Made by a program: the position numbers and the translations under genes
NCBI GenBank assembly: GCA_964511875.1
Contig: CAZEHS010000034.1
Location: 1-26,855 of the forward strand
Direction: 5' to 3'
Length of the DNA stretch: 26,855 bases
Source: CAZEHS01 sp964511875
GTDB taxonomy: Bacteria; Bacillota; Clostridia; Peptostreptococcales; Acidaminobacteraceae
The notes under the pieces: model-generated
Told to the model about the DNA's origin: nothing
The model's input: only the letters and a program-made list of their open reading frames with translations
The model's database searches: none
In this document: in pieces, positions 14,142 through 22,286 of the stretch
Position numbering within the stretch: the stretch's first letter is position 1
Layout of the letters: each line of letters begins with the position of its first letter

Positions 14142-15620
14142 ATGACCATTTCACCAATGAATTTTTCAAAATCCACCCATGTGCAATCCATTCTCCCACA
14201 GATGGCCAATCGCCATGGACTGATATCCGGAGCCACCGGCACAGGGAAGACCGTATCTCTCAGAGTTCTGGCTGAAGCCTTCAGTGATACGGGCGTTCCG
14301 GTATTCATGGCGGATGTGAAAGGTGATCTTGCGAGTCTCTGTGCCCCTGGCAGCGATAACCCCAAGATGATCCAGCGCAAGGACTTGCTTGGAATCGCCG
14401 ATCATCCTTTCAAGGGTTATCCTGTCCGATTCTGGGACGTCACCGGTCAGCAGGGGCACCCTGTACGTGCTACTATTTCTGACATGGGCCCATTGCTTCT
14501 GGCAAGGCTTATGAATCTCAACGATACCCAGACCAGTGTTCTGAATCTTGTTTTCCGTATTGCCGATGACAGGAAGATGCTGCTGCTGGACCTCAAGGAC
14601 TTACGATCCATGCTGCAGTACGTGGGCGATAACAGCAGTGCGTACACAACAGCTTACGGCACCATCTCCAAACAGAGCATCGGTGCTATCCAGCGCGGAC
14701 TGATGTCTCTCGAGGGGCAGGGTGCTGACGCCTTTTTCGGAGAACCGGATCTGGAACTTTCAGATCTGATGGCTGTCGATGAAAGCGGCAAGGGCATCAT
14801 CAGCCTGTTGGCCGCCGATAAGTTGTTCATGAACCCGCTTCTATACTCCACCGTCCTGCTCTGGCTGCTCTCCGAATTATTTGAGGAACTTCCTGAAGTG
14901 GGGGATGTGGACAAACCGAAGCTTGTCTTCTTCTTTGATGAAGCACACCTGCTTTTCAAGGATGCTCCCAAAGCTTTGCTGGATCGCATTGAGCAGGTCG
15001 TACGGCTGATCCGTTCAAAAGGGGTTGGCATCTACTTCATCACACAGAGTCCTCTGGATATTCCGGACAATGTTCTGGGGCAGCTTGGAAACAGGGTTCA
15101 GCATGCGCTTCGGGCTTTCACCCCCAAAGACCAGAAGGCTGTCAAGGCTGCCGCAGAGACATTCAGAGCTAACCCTGACCTTGATGTGGCAACGGTCATC
15201 ACTGAGCTGGCTGTCGGCGAGGCGCTTGTATCATTCCTTGACGGCGAAGGCCGTCCAGGAATCGTCGAACGGGCCTGGGTGTTTCCACCACATAGTCTGT
15301 TAGGCTCCATCCCGCCTGAGGAACAGCAGAATGTGATCAGAACCTCACTTATTGCAGGAAAATACGAATTTCTTCAGGAGCGATACTCCGCTTATGAAAT
15401 GATCCGGACTCAGCAGGATGAGACGGCTCCCGAAAGTCCCAGCAATCGGGAAATCACTTCCCGTGTACCGCAGCGCACTGCATCCCGGCAGCAAACCCCG
15501 CGTAGATCCACGCAGGTCAATGCCATGGAACGTATGGCTAAAAGCGCCATCAACACCATCGGACGGCAGGTTGCAAGGGATCTGGTCAGAGGGCTCTTCG
15601 GCACGCTGAAAAAACGATAG
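14142..15620 (+). CDS. HerA/YjgR-like DUF853 ATPase
   Basis: A 492-residue P-loop ATPase of the HerA-FtsK superfamily, in the YjgR/DUF853 group. Walker A is GATGTGKT at 30-37 (preceded by HGLIS), and Walker B is KLVFFFDEAHLLF with D266 and E267. The segment GVGIYFITQSPLDIPDNVLGQLGNRVQHALR holds the family sensor region and putative arginine finger. The C-terminal 80 residues are polar and low in complexity (TAPESPSNREITSRV), ending in a basic helix. CGGAGG lies eight bases before the ATG at 14142. The biological role of this group is not established. It precedes a lipoprotein gene 8 bases away, so the two probably share a transcript. Confidence 0.9.
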   Translation: MTISPMNFSKSTHVQSILPQMANRHGLISGATGTGKTVSLRVLAEAFSDTGVPVFMADVKGDLASLCAPGSDNPKMIQRKDLLGIADHPFKGYPVRFWDVTGQQGHPVRATISDMGPLLLARLMNLNDTQTSVLNLVFRIADDRKMLLLDLKDLRSMLQYVGDNSSAYTTAYGTISKQSIGAIQRGLMSLEGQGADAFFGEPDLELSDLMAVDESGKGIISLLAADKLFMNPLLYSTVLLWLLSELFEELPEVGDVDKPKLVFFFDEAHLLFKDAPKALLDRIEQVVRLIRSKGVGIYFITQSPLDIPDNVLGQLGNRVQHALRAFTPKDQKAVKAAAETFRANPDLDVATVITELAVGEALVSFLDGEGRPGIVERAWVFPPHSLLGSIPPEEQQNVIRTSLIAGKYEFLQERYSAYEMIRTQQDETAPESPSNREITSRVPQRTASRQQTPRRSTQVNAMERMAKSAINTIGRQVARDLVRGLFGTLKKR

Positions 15621-15631
15621 GAGGTCTTATG

Positions 15632-16228
15632 ATGAAGAAAAAACATGTAGTTGCACTCCTGGTCATATCGTTGCTTCTGTCCCTTCTGGCTGCAGGATGT
15701 ACGAAGGAACGAAGCGCTCTGAAGGATACACAGGCAGATCTCCTGGGCCTCAGCCGGTCAATCTCAGTCTATGATTTCAGCGGTACCAGGACTGAGTATT
15801 ATGAAGGCGAAAATGTCAGGCTGGATAAATCTGATGTTTCCAATGCCATATTGATCACCATGGATGGACGCAGCATGACAATGGTGGGCAACACTGCTCT
15901 TATCCTCGAAAAGGGGATTGAGAACAAGTTGGATGACCCGGAGTTCGTCAAGGAATTCGAAAACATTCAGACTGAGCTTACAAAACCTCTGGGAGGCGGC
16001 TCAGGATTCACATTTCTCGACAGACGCTGGAACAAATTGATTTCAGGAGTATCCGGTCTTAACCGTATTCTGATTGTCAAATCTGAGAGCGGGAAGATCA
16101 TCGGCGTATTTCAAGGCAAGAATGTCCTGTTGGAGACCAGTGATCTGGAAAAGACGACAAAAATCCTCATTGACGGCAAGCGGATGCACCTTCACCGAAC
16201 GAATTACACAATCATAGAATTGAAATGA
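15632..16228 (+). CDS. Lipoprotein with two copies of a short beta-rich repeat
   Basis: The protein starts MKKKHVVALLVISLLL and has a lipobox LLAAGC, so it is a membrane-anchored lipoprotein on the outer face. The ATG at 15632 is seven bases from AGGAGG; the ATG at 15629 is also possible. After the anchor, two segments of about 50 residues resemble each other: YEGENVRLDKSDVSNAILIT with DGRSMTMVGNTALILE, and FQGKNVLLETSDLEKTTKIL with DGKRMHLHRTNYTIIE. Each is introduced by a strand such as SISVYDFSG or RILIVKSESG. The pattern, including G-L-x-R-x-I-x-V-Y-D, recalls DUF5052-type lipoproteins of Clostridia, but I am not certain of that assignment. Function is unknown. It lies between the ATPase gene and the alcohol-dehydrogenase-like gene. 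Confidence 0.8.
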   Translation: MKKKHVVALLVISLLLSLLAAGCTKERSALKDTQADLLGLSRSISVYDFSGTRTEYYEGENVRLDKSDVSNAILITMDGRSMTMVGNTALILEKGIENKLDDPEFVKEFENIQTELTKPLGGGSGFTFLDRRWNKLISGVSGLNRILIVKSESGKIIGVFQGKNVLLETSDLEKTTKILIDGKRMHLHRTNYTIIELK

Positions 16229-16276
16229 TGATTTGAAGGGTTTCGACGAGGGTACGAATGAACAGGAGGTGGTTAC

Positions 16277-17431
16277 ATGACAATCCCCCTGAGGAAGTTC
16301 GTATCCCCTGAGTTCGTATATGGAACTGATGCAATCATGCTCGCCGGGCGATTCGCAATAAATGTCGGTGCGACAAAACTGTTCATCGTCACTGACACTA
16401 TCATAATGAATCAGCACTGGTTCCCGAAAATCATTGCACAGCTTGCTCTGGACCAGCTTCCTTATGTGATTTATGACCGTGTTTCAGTCAACCCAAAGGA
16501 TTTTGAGTGTTCTGAGGGCGCCAGGCATTACCTTGCCTCTGAATGCAATCTGATTCTGGCCATTGGCGGGGGAAGCGTCATTGACTGTGCGAAGGGAATC
16601 GGCATACTGACTTCCAACCCGATGCCGATCTCCTTATATGAAGGTGTCGACGAAATCGTGATGGCTATCCCCCCACTGATCTGTATTCCGACAACAGCCG
16701 GATCGGCAGCTGATATTTCGCAGTTTTCAATCATCACTAATACCGAAGAGCGCTATAAGATGGCGATCGTCAGCAAAATGCTCGTACCCGACCTTGCACT
16801 GGTCGACCCTGCTGTCACATTGACCGCGAACCTTGATCTGACAGTCGATACCGGCCTTGATGTGCTGGCCCATGCCATTGAATCCTATGTTTCCAACGCA
16901 GCCTCCCCGTTCACACGAATACATGCGGCTGAGGCAATCCGATTGGTTATAAGGTCCTTGCCCGCTCTTTCATCGGATCTTGACAATCTCACCCTCCGTG
17001 ATGCCATGATGCAGGCTTCCCTGCAGGCAGGACTTTCATTCTCAAATGCCAGTCTTGGGTTGATCCACGCAATCGCCCACGCGCTGGGCGGCCGTTTCAA
17101 TCTGATCCATGGAGAATTGAACGGAATCCTCCTCCCTGCTGTCACAAGCTATAATTATTCCAGCTCTTCAGCTGAATATGACGACATAGCTCTTCAATTC
17201 GAAAATGAACTGGGTTACGCCAACGACACTCTTGAGAATTATCTGATGGCCTTCATCCAATCCATACGTCCCAATCGGTCTCTGAAAGAACAAAGCGTAA
17301 CATACGATGATTTTGCCGCTTTGATACCGTATATCCTCAATGACCCCTGTGTGGTGACCAATCCGGCCGCCGTGACAGCCGAAGGTGTGATGACAATTTA
17401 TGAAAGAATCAGACAGCAACGAACTCCGTGA
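16277..17431 (+). CDS. ercA: Iron-containing alcohol dehydrogenase, ErcA-like regulatory type
   Basis: A 384-residue protein of the group III (iron-dependent) alcohol dehydrogenase family. The NAD-binding segment is AIGGGSVIDCAKG, and the metal ligands are all present: D195 and H199 (GLDVLAHAIESY), H268 (AIAHALGG) and H278 (LIHGELNGILLP). The start LRKFVSPEFVYGTDA and the segment TTAGSAADISQF (where classical enzymes have TTAGTGSE) match the ErcA subgroup, first described as part of the ethanol-oxidation signalling network of Pseudomonas aeruginosa, where ercA neighbours a sensor kinase gene. Here too the next gene is a soluble histidine kinase, overlapping by 32 bases. AGGAGGTGG lies before the ATG. 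Whether it is an enzyme, a sensor or both cannot be told from sequence; the gene symbol is by resemblance. Confidence 0.85.
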   Translation: MTIPLRKFVSPEFVYGTDAIMLAGRFAINVGATKLFIVTDTIIMNQHWFPKIIAQLALDQLPYVIYDRVSVNPKDFECSEGARHYLASECNLILAIGGGSVIDCAKGIGILTSNPMPISLYEGVDEIVMAIPPLICIPTTAGSAADISQFSIITNTEERYKMAIVSKMLVPDLALVDPAVTLTANLDLTVDTGLDVLAHAIESYVSNAASPFTRIHAAEAIRLVIRSLPALSSDLDNLTLRDAMMQASLQAGLSFSNASLGLIHAIAHALGGRFNLIHGELNGILLPAVTSYNYSSSSAEYDDIALQFENELGYANDTLENYLMAFIQSIRPNRSLKEQSVTYDDFAALIPYILNDPCVVTNPAAVTAEGVMTIYERIRQQRTP

Positions 17432-18449
17432 AAAGCTGATTGGCCTTGGTAAGACCTCCATGCGAAAAAATTACTATGCGGAATTGCTGAAAGAAAAACA
17501 GAAGCTGGAACGGCAGAACAGTCAGCTTTTGGCAGAAGTCCAACAGCGCAGGGAAGCTGAAGCTGCCCTGCATGTGTTGAACAATGAATTGGAGAGCCGC
17601 ATCTATTCCCGAACGAAGGAGCTTGAGATACTGAATCAGGAACTCAGCAGCTCCTATGCGGAGCTGAAGCAAGCCCATGAATATTTGGTACAGACAGAAA
17701 AATTGGCCGCACTTGGCTCCCTGGTAGCAGGGATATCCCACGAGGTTAACACCCCTTTGGGAATCTGCATGACCATTTCAACCTATCTCTCCTCGCTGCT
17801 CAGCGAAACCCGCAATCTTTTCACTCAAAAAAAACTGACAGCTGTCAGGTTCAATGAGCTGTCTGCAGAATCATTGGAATCTGCACAGATTCTTGTGAAC
17901 AACCTGATTCACAGTGTGGACCTTCTTGAAAACTTCAAGCTGATAGCCGTTGATCAGACCCACTACGAATATCGCACTTTCCGCTTCAAGGAATATACGC
18001 ATCGGATACTGACGAACCTGTTGCCGGAAATCAAGAAAAAAAATGTGGCTATCGATGTGGACTGCGAGGATACTTTGGAAATCAGAGGTTATCCAGGTAT
18101 ACTTACTCAGCTCCTGAGCAATTTTGTAATGAATTCTCTGATCCATGGATTCATTTCAGACGGACCCAACCAGATACGGATTAAATATGCCATTATAAAC
18201 GAGCAGATACTCATGGATTACTGGGATAACGGTTGCGGTATGAATCCAGACCAGGTCCAGCATGCATTTGAACCTTTTTTCACAACTAAACTGGGGACAG
18301 GCGGCAGCGGGCTGGGACTATTCATCGTCTACAATCTGGTCACAACACGTCTTAAAGGTACCATCACACTGGAGACCCAACCCGGACAGGGGGTTCATTT
18401 TCGAATCACCGTACCTTTGGAACATGAAATCACACAGATGGAAGCATAA
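17400..18449 (+). CDS. Soluble sensor histidine kinase, partner of the ErcA-like protein
   Basis: A 349-residue kinase with no membrane segment or receiver domain. The first 100 residues are a charged coiled coil (QKLERQNSQLLAEVQQRREA and onwards). The H-box is GISHEVNTPLG, with H114 as the phosphorylation site, followed by a dimerisation helix region. The HATPase domain has the N-box NFVMNSLIHGF, the G1 box DNGCGM, the F box FEPFFTTK and the G2 box GTGGSGLGL. The gene overlaps the ErcA-like gene by 32 bases and the start codon has no strong ribosome binding site, so translation is probably coupled; an ATG at 17460 is an alternative start. The N-terminus of such kinases usually meets a signalling partner, and the alcohol-dehydrogenase-like protein is the obvious candidate. 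No response regulator gene lies in the window. A terminator follows. Confidence 0.92.
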   Translation: MKESDSNELREKLIGLGKTSMRKNYYAELLKEKQKLERQNSQLLAEVQQRREAEAALHVLNNELESRIYSRTKELEILNQELSSSYAELKQAHEYLVQTEKLAALGSLVAGISHEVNTPLGICMTISTYLSSLLSETRNLFTQKKLTAVRFNELSAESLESAQILVNNLIHSVDLLENFKLIAVDQTHYEYRTFRFKEYTHRILTNLLPEIKKKNVAIDVDCEDTLEIRGYPGILTQLLSNFVMNSLIHGFISDGPNQIRIKYAIINEQILMDYWDNGCGMNPDQVQHAFEPFFTTKLGTGGSGLGLFIVYNLVTTRLKGTITLETQPGQGVHFRITVPLEHEITQMEA

Positions 18450-18494
18450 GACCCCTGTTACCGCAATCGATCCGCGGTATCCAGGGGTCTTTCG
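18449..18494 (+). terminator. Intrinsic terminator of the ercA-kinase operon
   Basis: Arms AGACCCCTG/CAGGGGTCT pair perfectly (18449-18457 with 18482-18490), with an inner ACCGC/GCGGT stem, followed by TTTCGTGT. It overlaps the kinase stop codon and lies between convergent genes, so it could stop the flavin reductase-like transcript as well, but the minus-strand T-tract is missing. Confidence 0.8.
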
Positions 18495-18503
18495 TGTCCG
18501 AAT

Positions 18504-19109
18504 TCATTTCCGAAGCCGTTTGAGATGTTTTTCCTGTCGTACAGCCTTGCTCGCCACTGAATAGCCGAAGGTACCCAATGGCTTGCTGTTTAATCCGTAA
18601 TACTCTCCATGACTGTAAGCAATGAGTCCCGGTTTTGAAAAGTGAATCTTGCCATCCGGGTCAATAAGTGAGGGATCCACTTTATTCTGCACGATTTCCG
18701 CAAGGAAAAGGTCATGGGTTCCCAGTTCCGTGACTGAACGTACTGCACATTCCAGGGATACCGGGCATTTTTTCAATGAAGGCACCTTTACTTGAACACC
18801 GTCCTCCAACCCCAGTCCGAAGTGTTTGATCTTATCCACCTTATACCCGGATCGGCAGCCGCAGTAATCCACCACCTTAAGCATTTCCTTCGGAGGAATG
18901 TTGATGACAAACTCACCGGTCGAGGTTATATTGGCATGGCTCATCCGTTCTTTCCTCACTGCGATTGTGATCATGGGCGGACTTGTACAGGCAACCCCTG
19001 CCCAAGCCACTGTGAACACATTCGCCTTCCCCTCGGAATCGACCGTTGTCACCAATACGGCGGGTAATGGACCGAAAAGGATACTCCCCTTGAACAGTTG
19101 TTTTGACAT
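18504..19109 (-). CDS. Flavin reductase-like (flavoredoxin-type) FMN-binding protein
   Basis: A 201-residue protein of the flavin reductase/DIM6-NTAB family, which bind FMN in a split-barrel fold and act in flavin reduction or electron transfer. Recognisable parts are the opening strand FGPLPAVLVTTVDSEGKANVFTVAWAGVACTSPP, then MITIAVRKERMSH and the FVINIP strand, followed by GCRSGYKVDKIKHFGL. The C-terminus is basic. A GGAGGGAAAATGTC stretch precedes the ATG at 19109. It is a single-gene unit, divergent from the Ca2+/H+ antiporter gene and convergent with the kinase gene. The electron partner is not shown by context. Confidence 0.88.
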   Translation of the reverse strand: MSKQLFKGSILFGPLPAVLVTTVDSEGKANVFTVAWAGVACTSPPMITIAVRKERMSHANITSTGEFVINIPPKEMLKVVDYCGCRSGYKVDKIKHFGLGLEDGVQVKVPSLKKCPVSLECAVRSVTELGTHDLFLAEIVQNKVDPSLIDPDGKIHFSKPGLIAYSHGEYYGLNSKPLGTFGYSVASKAVRQEKHLKRLRK

Positions 19110-19166
19110 TTTCCCTCCAGACTGGAATCATTTGAAATCAATTCTACCGAATACCTTTCTTCATAG

Positions 19167-19172
19167 TATAAT
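19167..19172 (+). promoter_or_regulatory. Possible -10 box for the Ca2+/H+ antiporter gene
   Basis: A perfect TATAAT about 56 bases before the antiporter start. No good -35 hexamer is present at normal spacing, so the promoter may need an activator or the call may be wrong. Confidence 0.4.
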
Positions 19173-19227
19173 AGACTGGATAGTTTTACGAGAGGCAAAC
19201 CTCTTGAATCTGATAAGGCGGTGTAAA

Positions 19228-20292
19228 ATGATTAAAAAGGTGTTCTTCGGGATGCTTCTCTTCATTCCTCTGACATTCATTCTAGAACTGACCCACAGCA
19301 GTCAGAACCTGATTTTCGCATTTGCACTGCTGGCCATCATCCCATTGGCCAAATTTATGGGAGACAGTACCGAAGCAATTGCCGCCCGGACCACACCTCG
19401 CCTGGGAGGGTTCCTCAATGCGACTTTCGGTAATGCCACTGAAGTGATTCTTTCCTTCGTCGCCCTGAGCAACGGCTATACGGAACTGGTAAAAGCCAGC
19501 ATCGTTGGATCAGTCGTAAGCAATCTCCTATTGGTACTTGGAATCTCTATCTTTGCAGGAGGCCTGAAATACAAAAACCAGCACTTCAGCAGAAAAGGAA
19601 TCGACTTTTCCGTGACGTTGCTGGTTCTCAGTATGATCTGCATCATGCTGCCTACTGTGTTCTTAAACTCGACGGATATGGAGATTGTCAGCTCACCTTT
19701 CCTGGCGTTATCTGAAGTGGTCGCCGTCGTGATGCTCATGGTCTATGTGGCCGGTCTCTACTTTTCCTTCTATACCCATCAGGATATTTTCGGTACGGAG
19801 CATGAGGAAGTGGCTGAGGCCGAGGGTCCGATTGCTCCACTCCGACGTTCCATCACGATTCTCGCTGGGTGCACCATCATGGTCGCTCTGCTCTCCGAAG
19901 TACTGGTAAAATCAGTGGAAAGTGTTTCTCAGTCCATGGGGCTTTCGGAGTTTTTCATCGGTCTGATCATCATCCCCATCATCGGCAATGCCGCCGAGCA
20001 CTCTTCGGCTGTTTTGATGGCCGTCAAAAACAAGCTGGATGTTTCAATCGAAATCGCCGTCGGATCATCCATCCAAATCATCCTGCTGGTTTTCCCTGTC
20101 ATGATCCTGGCAGGATGGGCTACTGGACACCCGATGAGTGTGATCTTCAATCGTTATGAGCTGATCGCGCTGATCGCATCAGTCATTGTCGTCAGCAAGG
20201 TCGTTTCCGATGGGGAATCCAACTGGTTTGAAGGCCTGCTCCTATGTCTGGTGTATGGCATACTGGCTGTCGCAACGTTGATTGTGGTTTAA
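19228..20292 (+). CDS. Calcium/proton exchanger (CaCA family, Cax type)
   Basis: A 354-residue membrane antiporter that exports Ca2+ in exchange for H+. It has about eleven hydrophobic segments and both conserved alpha-repeat motifs of the family: GGFLNATFGNATEVILSFVAL in the first half and IIPIIGNAAEHSSAVLMA in the second, with the glutamates that bind the cation. An acidic linker (EHEEVAEAEG) separates the halves, as usual in Cax proteins. The ATG at 19228 (MIKKVFFGMLLFIPL) is chosen, with AAGGCGGTG upstream. The frame is open for another 330 bases, but that stretch is the antisense of the flavin reductase-like gene and does not look like protein. Confidence 0.92.
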   Translation: MIKKVFFGMLLFIPLTFILELTHSSQNLIFAFALLAIIPLAKFMGDSTEAIAARTTPRLGGFLNATFGNATEVILSFVALSNGYTELVKASIVGSVVSNLLLVLGISIFAGGLKYKNQHFSRKGIDFSVTLLVLSMICIMLPTVFLNSTDMEIVSSPFLALSEVVAVVMLMVYVAGLYFSFYTHQDIFGTEHEEVAEAEGPIAPLRRSITILAGCTIMVALLSEVLVKSVESVSQSMGLSEFFIGLIIIPIIGNAAEHSSAVLMAVKNKLDVSIEIAVGSSIQIILLVFPVMILAGWATGHPMSVIFNRYELIALIASVIVVSKVVSDGESNWFEGLLLCLVYGILAVATLIVV

Positions 20293-20329
20293 GTGTTTAA
20301 AATCCGAAACAAGCGAGGAAACAGCAGGA

Positions 20330-20791
20330 ATGCCTAAAATAATCGAATTGGATATTCTCAATAGGGATATCCAGAAACAATTACTTGAGCTTCAGAGAGT
20401 GTCCTACCGTCGAGAGGAGGAACTCTTGGGTTTCCCAATCCCCAGAACAGAAGATACAGCGGATGATCTTCTTGCATCCGGAGAAGTGTTTATCGGCATG
20501 GTCCAGGATGGTATCCTGCTCGGATTCGTTTCCTTCGCTGCAGATGAAACAGCAATGGACATCCACCGGGTAGCTGTTGATCCGGATTATTTCCGTCAAG
20601 GTGTGGCTTCTGACCTGCTTCATTTCCTGTTCGACGCCTTTGAAGGATTACAACGGTGTTTCGTGACAACCGGCGCCTCAAACATGCCCGCAATCCGGTT
20701 ATATGAAAAAATAGGATTCCAGATAACAGAATCCTTCGAGCCAATACCTGGTTTAATCATGGTACGGATGGAAATCAATCACACCCAATAA
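20330..20791 (+). CDS. GNAT-family N-acetyltransferase
   Basis: A 153-residue acetyltransferase. The core strand-loop IHRVAVDPDYFRQGVASDLL carries the acetyl-CoA pyrophosphate loop (R-Q-G-V-A), and NMPAIRLYEKIGF is the motif B segment. The start ATG at 20330 has GCAGGA directly upstream; an in-frame TTG at 20282 would lie inside the antiporter gene. It starts 37 bases after the antiporter stop and so probably shares its transcript. Its last 13 bases overlap the end of a small convergent gene. The acetylated substrate is unknown. Confidence 0.85.
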   Translation: MPKIIELDILNRDIQKQLLELQRVSYRREEELLGFPIPRTEDTADDLLASGEVFIGMVQDGILLGFVSFAADETAMDIHRVAVDPDYFRQGVASDLLHFLFDAFEGLQRCFVTTGASNMPAIRLYEKIGFQITESFEPIPGLIMVRMEINHTQ

Positions 20792-20940
20792 TATCGACTA
20801 AGGATGGATCGGCGTTCTTCTTCGATATGTGCAAGCCGAAGTTCATGATTCATGTGTTCCAGCCGGCTCATGGTTGCATCCTGAGCAGCGAGCTCGACAT
20901 TGATTCTGAATCGCCCTAGGGAGAAATGCATTCGTTTCAT
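20779..20940 (-). CDS. Small 53-residue protein of unknown function
   Basis: A short open frame that starts MKRMHFSLGRFRINVELAA and continues with a charged, probably helical part (LEHMNHELRLAHIEEERRSI) and ends in RYYWV. A strong ribosome binding site, GGAAAGGAG, lies eight bases before the ATG at 20940, and a possible -10 box (TATACT, minus strand, 20977-20972) lies upstream. I do not recognise a family. There is no membrane segment or signal peptide, and no cysteine. It overlaps the convergent GNAT gene by 13 bases. The remaining part of the gap, to 21027, shows nothing but the promoter-like box. Confidence 0.6.
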   Translation of the reverse strand: MKRMHFSLGRFRINVELAAQDATMSRLEHMNHELRLAHIEEERRSILSRYYWV

Positions 20941-21027
20941 TCTGGACACTCCTTTCCTTTATTGTGATTTAAGTATATAACCTTGGGTTTACTCCGCCAC
21001 AAGGGCATAAGCTGATTATTTTCAACC

Positions 21028-21061
21028 AAAAAATCAAGAAAGGTGGGGTCATCCCCACCTT
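21028..21061 (-). terminator. Intrinsic terminator of the asparaginase operon
   Basis: A perfect 9-bp stem AAGGTGGGG/CCCCACCTT with a 4-nt loop (21040-21061), followed on the minus strand by TTCTTGATTTTTT. The stem overlaps the stop codon of the methyltransferase fusion gene. Confidence 0.88.
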
Positions 21062-22271
21062 ATTTCTTTTTAGCAATCAGTGTGTATCGGAACACCGATT
21101 CATCCCCATGGAAGTAATCCTCATATACGCCGCCACCTGTAACAGGAGCGGACTGGTTCTCGTCCTGGATATCGAAACCCAGATTGCATAGTGCCTGCCG
21201 CACATAGTCCACGGAGAATAATTTCCGCTGATCAGGCGCCAGTGTGTTTCCATGCCCGAATTTATGGAAACAGATGTAGGTTCCCCACAGCTCTGCTTCC
21301 GGGACCAGAAGGGGCAGAATTCGCTCCGGCAGGAAATCATTATGCTCAAAAGCGAAATTACTGCTGCCGGCATGATCCACAAGCACATCCACGCTGGCCT
21401 TCCGTATCGGAAGAGTCGTGAAGTCGCTGCAGATGAATACGACGCGACGCTTTATTTCCGAGCGCTCAAGCATATCCTTGAGATATCTCAGTGCGCTGAT
21501 CTCGCGATCAACAGCCAGATAAATTGCATTATCAGGGAGATCCCTGTGATTGTGTCTCAGGAAAAAGCCGATTCCGCTACCCAGCTCCAAAATGGTCCGA
21601 CCTTTAAGGCCTTTGAAATCGATACGTCGATGTGTCCACTCAAGGCCTTTATAGATGCTGTCCAGGTAGTCCGGATTCGTCTGGTGCAGATAATCTGCGA
21701 TATCGAAATTTTCCCCCGACGGAGTATTGGATCTGAGGATCAGGAGGATCCCGTCTTGAATCTCATAGGTGACACCGCATGAGCATACGAGATGCCCATC
21801 CAATATTTGATTGTCCTCTACACGAGCCTCACTCAGTGTCAGGTCGCCACCGCAAGCGTGACAACAGAGATTCGGAAGAACTGCCAAATCAACACCCAAC
21901 GTGAACAGTCGCTCAGCCTTCCATTCCTCAAGAGTTGACAGGCTCTCTTCCAATAGCTTTCTAATGGTCTCGAGCTCTTCTATCTTCTTGAGCGTGTTCT
22001 GGTATTTATTCTGTACGAGTTCCAGATAGCAGCAGTGATATTGACACTCAGTCAATTGACCCAGCCGCTTATAAAAAAGTATTGTCTTAATTTCGTTCAG
22101 TGAAAATCCACGTTCCTTGAAATACAAGATTCTCAGGAGATCGCGCTCGCATGCCTCATCAAAGGTATATTGCCCTCCGGACTTCTCCGGAACAACCAGG
22201 TTAAGTTCCATATAGTAACGGATGGTATCGATACTCTGACCGAATTTCTCTGCAAAAGCTCCGATACGCAT
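21060..22271 (-). CDS. MerR-type regulator fused to a zinc ribbon and a SAM-dependent methyltransferase
   Basis: A 403-residue three-part protein. Residues 1-70 are a MerR helix-turn-helix with wing (MRIGAFAEKFGQSIDTIRYY, then LVVPEKSGGQYTF and FKERGFSLNEIK), followed by the coiled dimerisation helix (about 85-125). Residues 137-180 form a small zinc ribbon (C137-x2-C140 and C163-x-C165) ending in YEIQDGILLIL, much like the Trm112-type tail of some methyltransferases. From about 225 there is a class I methyltransferase with the SAM loop ILELGSGIGFF, the acidic YLAVDRE end of strand 2 and the DVLVDHAG segment. AAGGGAG stands before the ATG at 22271. It is the last gene of a three-gene operon, 15 bases after the isochorismatase-fold gene. 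Whether the regulator senses SAM or the methylated product, and what it methylates, is unknown. Confidence 0.88.
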   Translation of the reverse strand: MRIGAFAEKFGQSIDTIRYYMELNLVVPEKSGGQYTFDEACERDLLRILYFKERGFSLNEIKTILFYKRLGQLTECQYHCCYLELVQNKYQNTLKKIEELETIRKLLEESLSTLEEWKAERLFTLGVDLAVLPNLCCHACGGDLTLSEARVEDNQILDGHLVCSCGVTYEIQDGILLILRSNTPSGENFDIADYLHQTNPDYLDSIYKGLEWTHRRIDFKGLKGRTILELGSGIGFFLRHNHRDLPDNAIYLAVDREISALRYLKDMLERSEIKRRVVFICSDFTTLPIRKASVDVLVDHAGSSNFAFEHNDFLPERILPLLVPEAELWGTYICFHKFGHGNTLAPDQRKLFSVDYVRQALCNLGFDIQDENQSAPVTGGGVYEDYFHGDESVFRYTLIAKKK

Positions 22272-22286
22272 GGGCTCACTCCCTTA

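Noticed and set aside
18898..19227. Long N-terminal extension of the Ca2+/H+ antiporter frame
   Set aside because: It is the antisense of the flavin reductase-like gene; the protein family begins at MIKKVFFGMLL, which has its own ribosome binding site, and the upstream sequence does not resemble protein.
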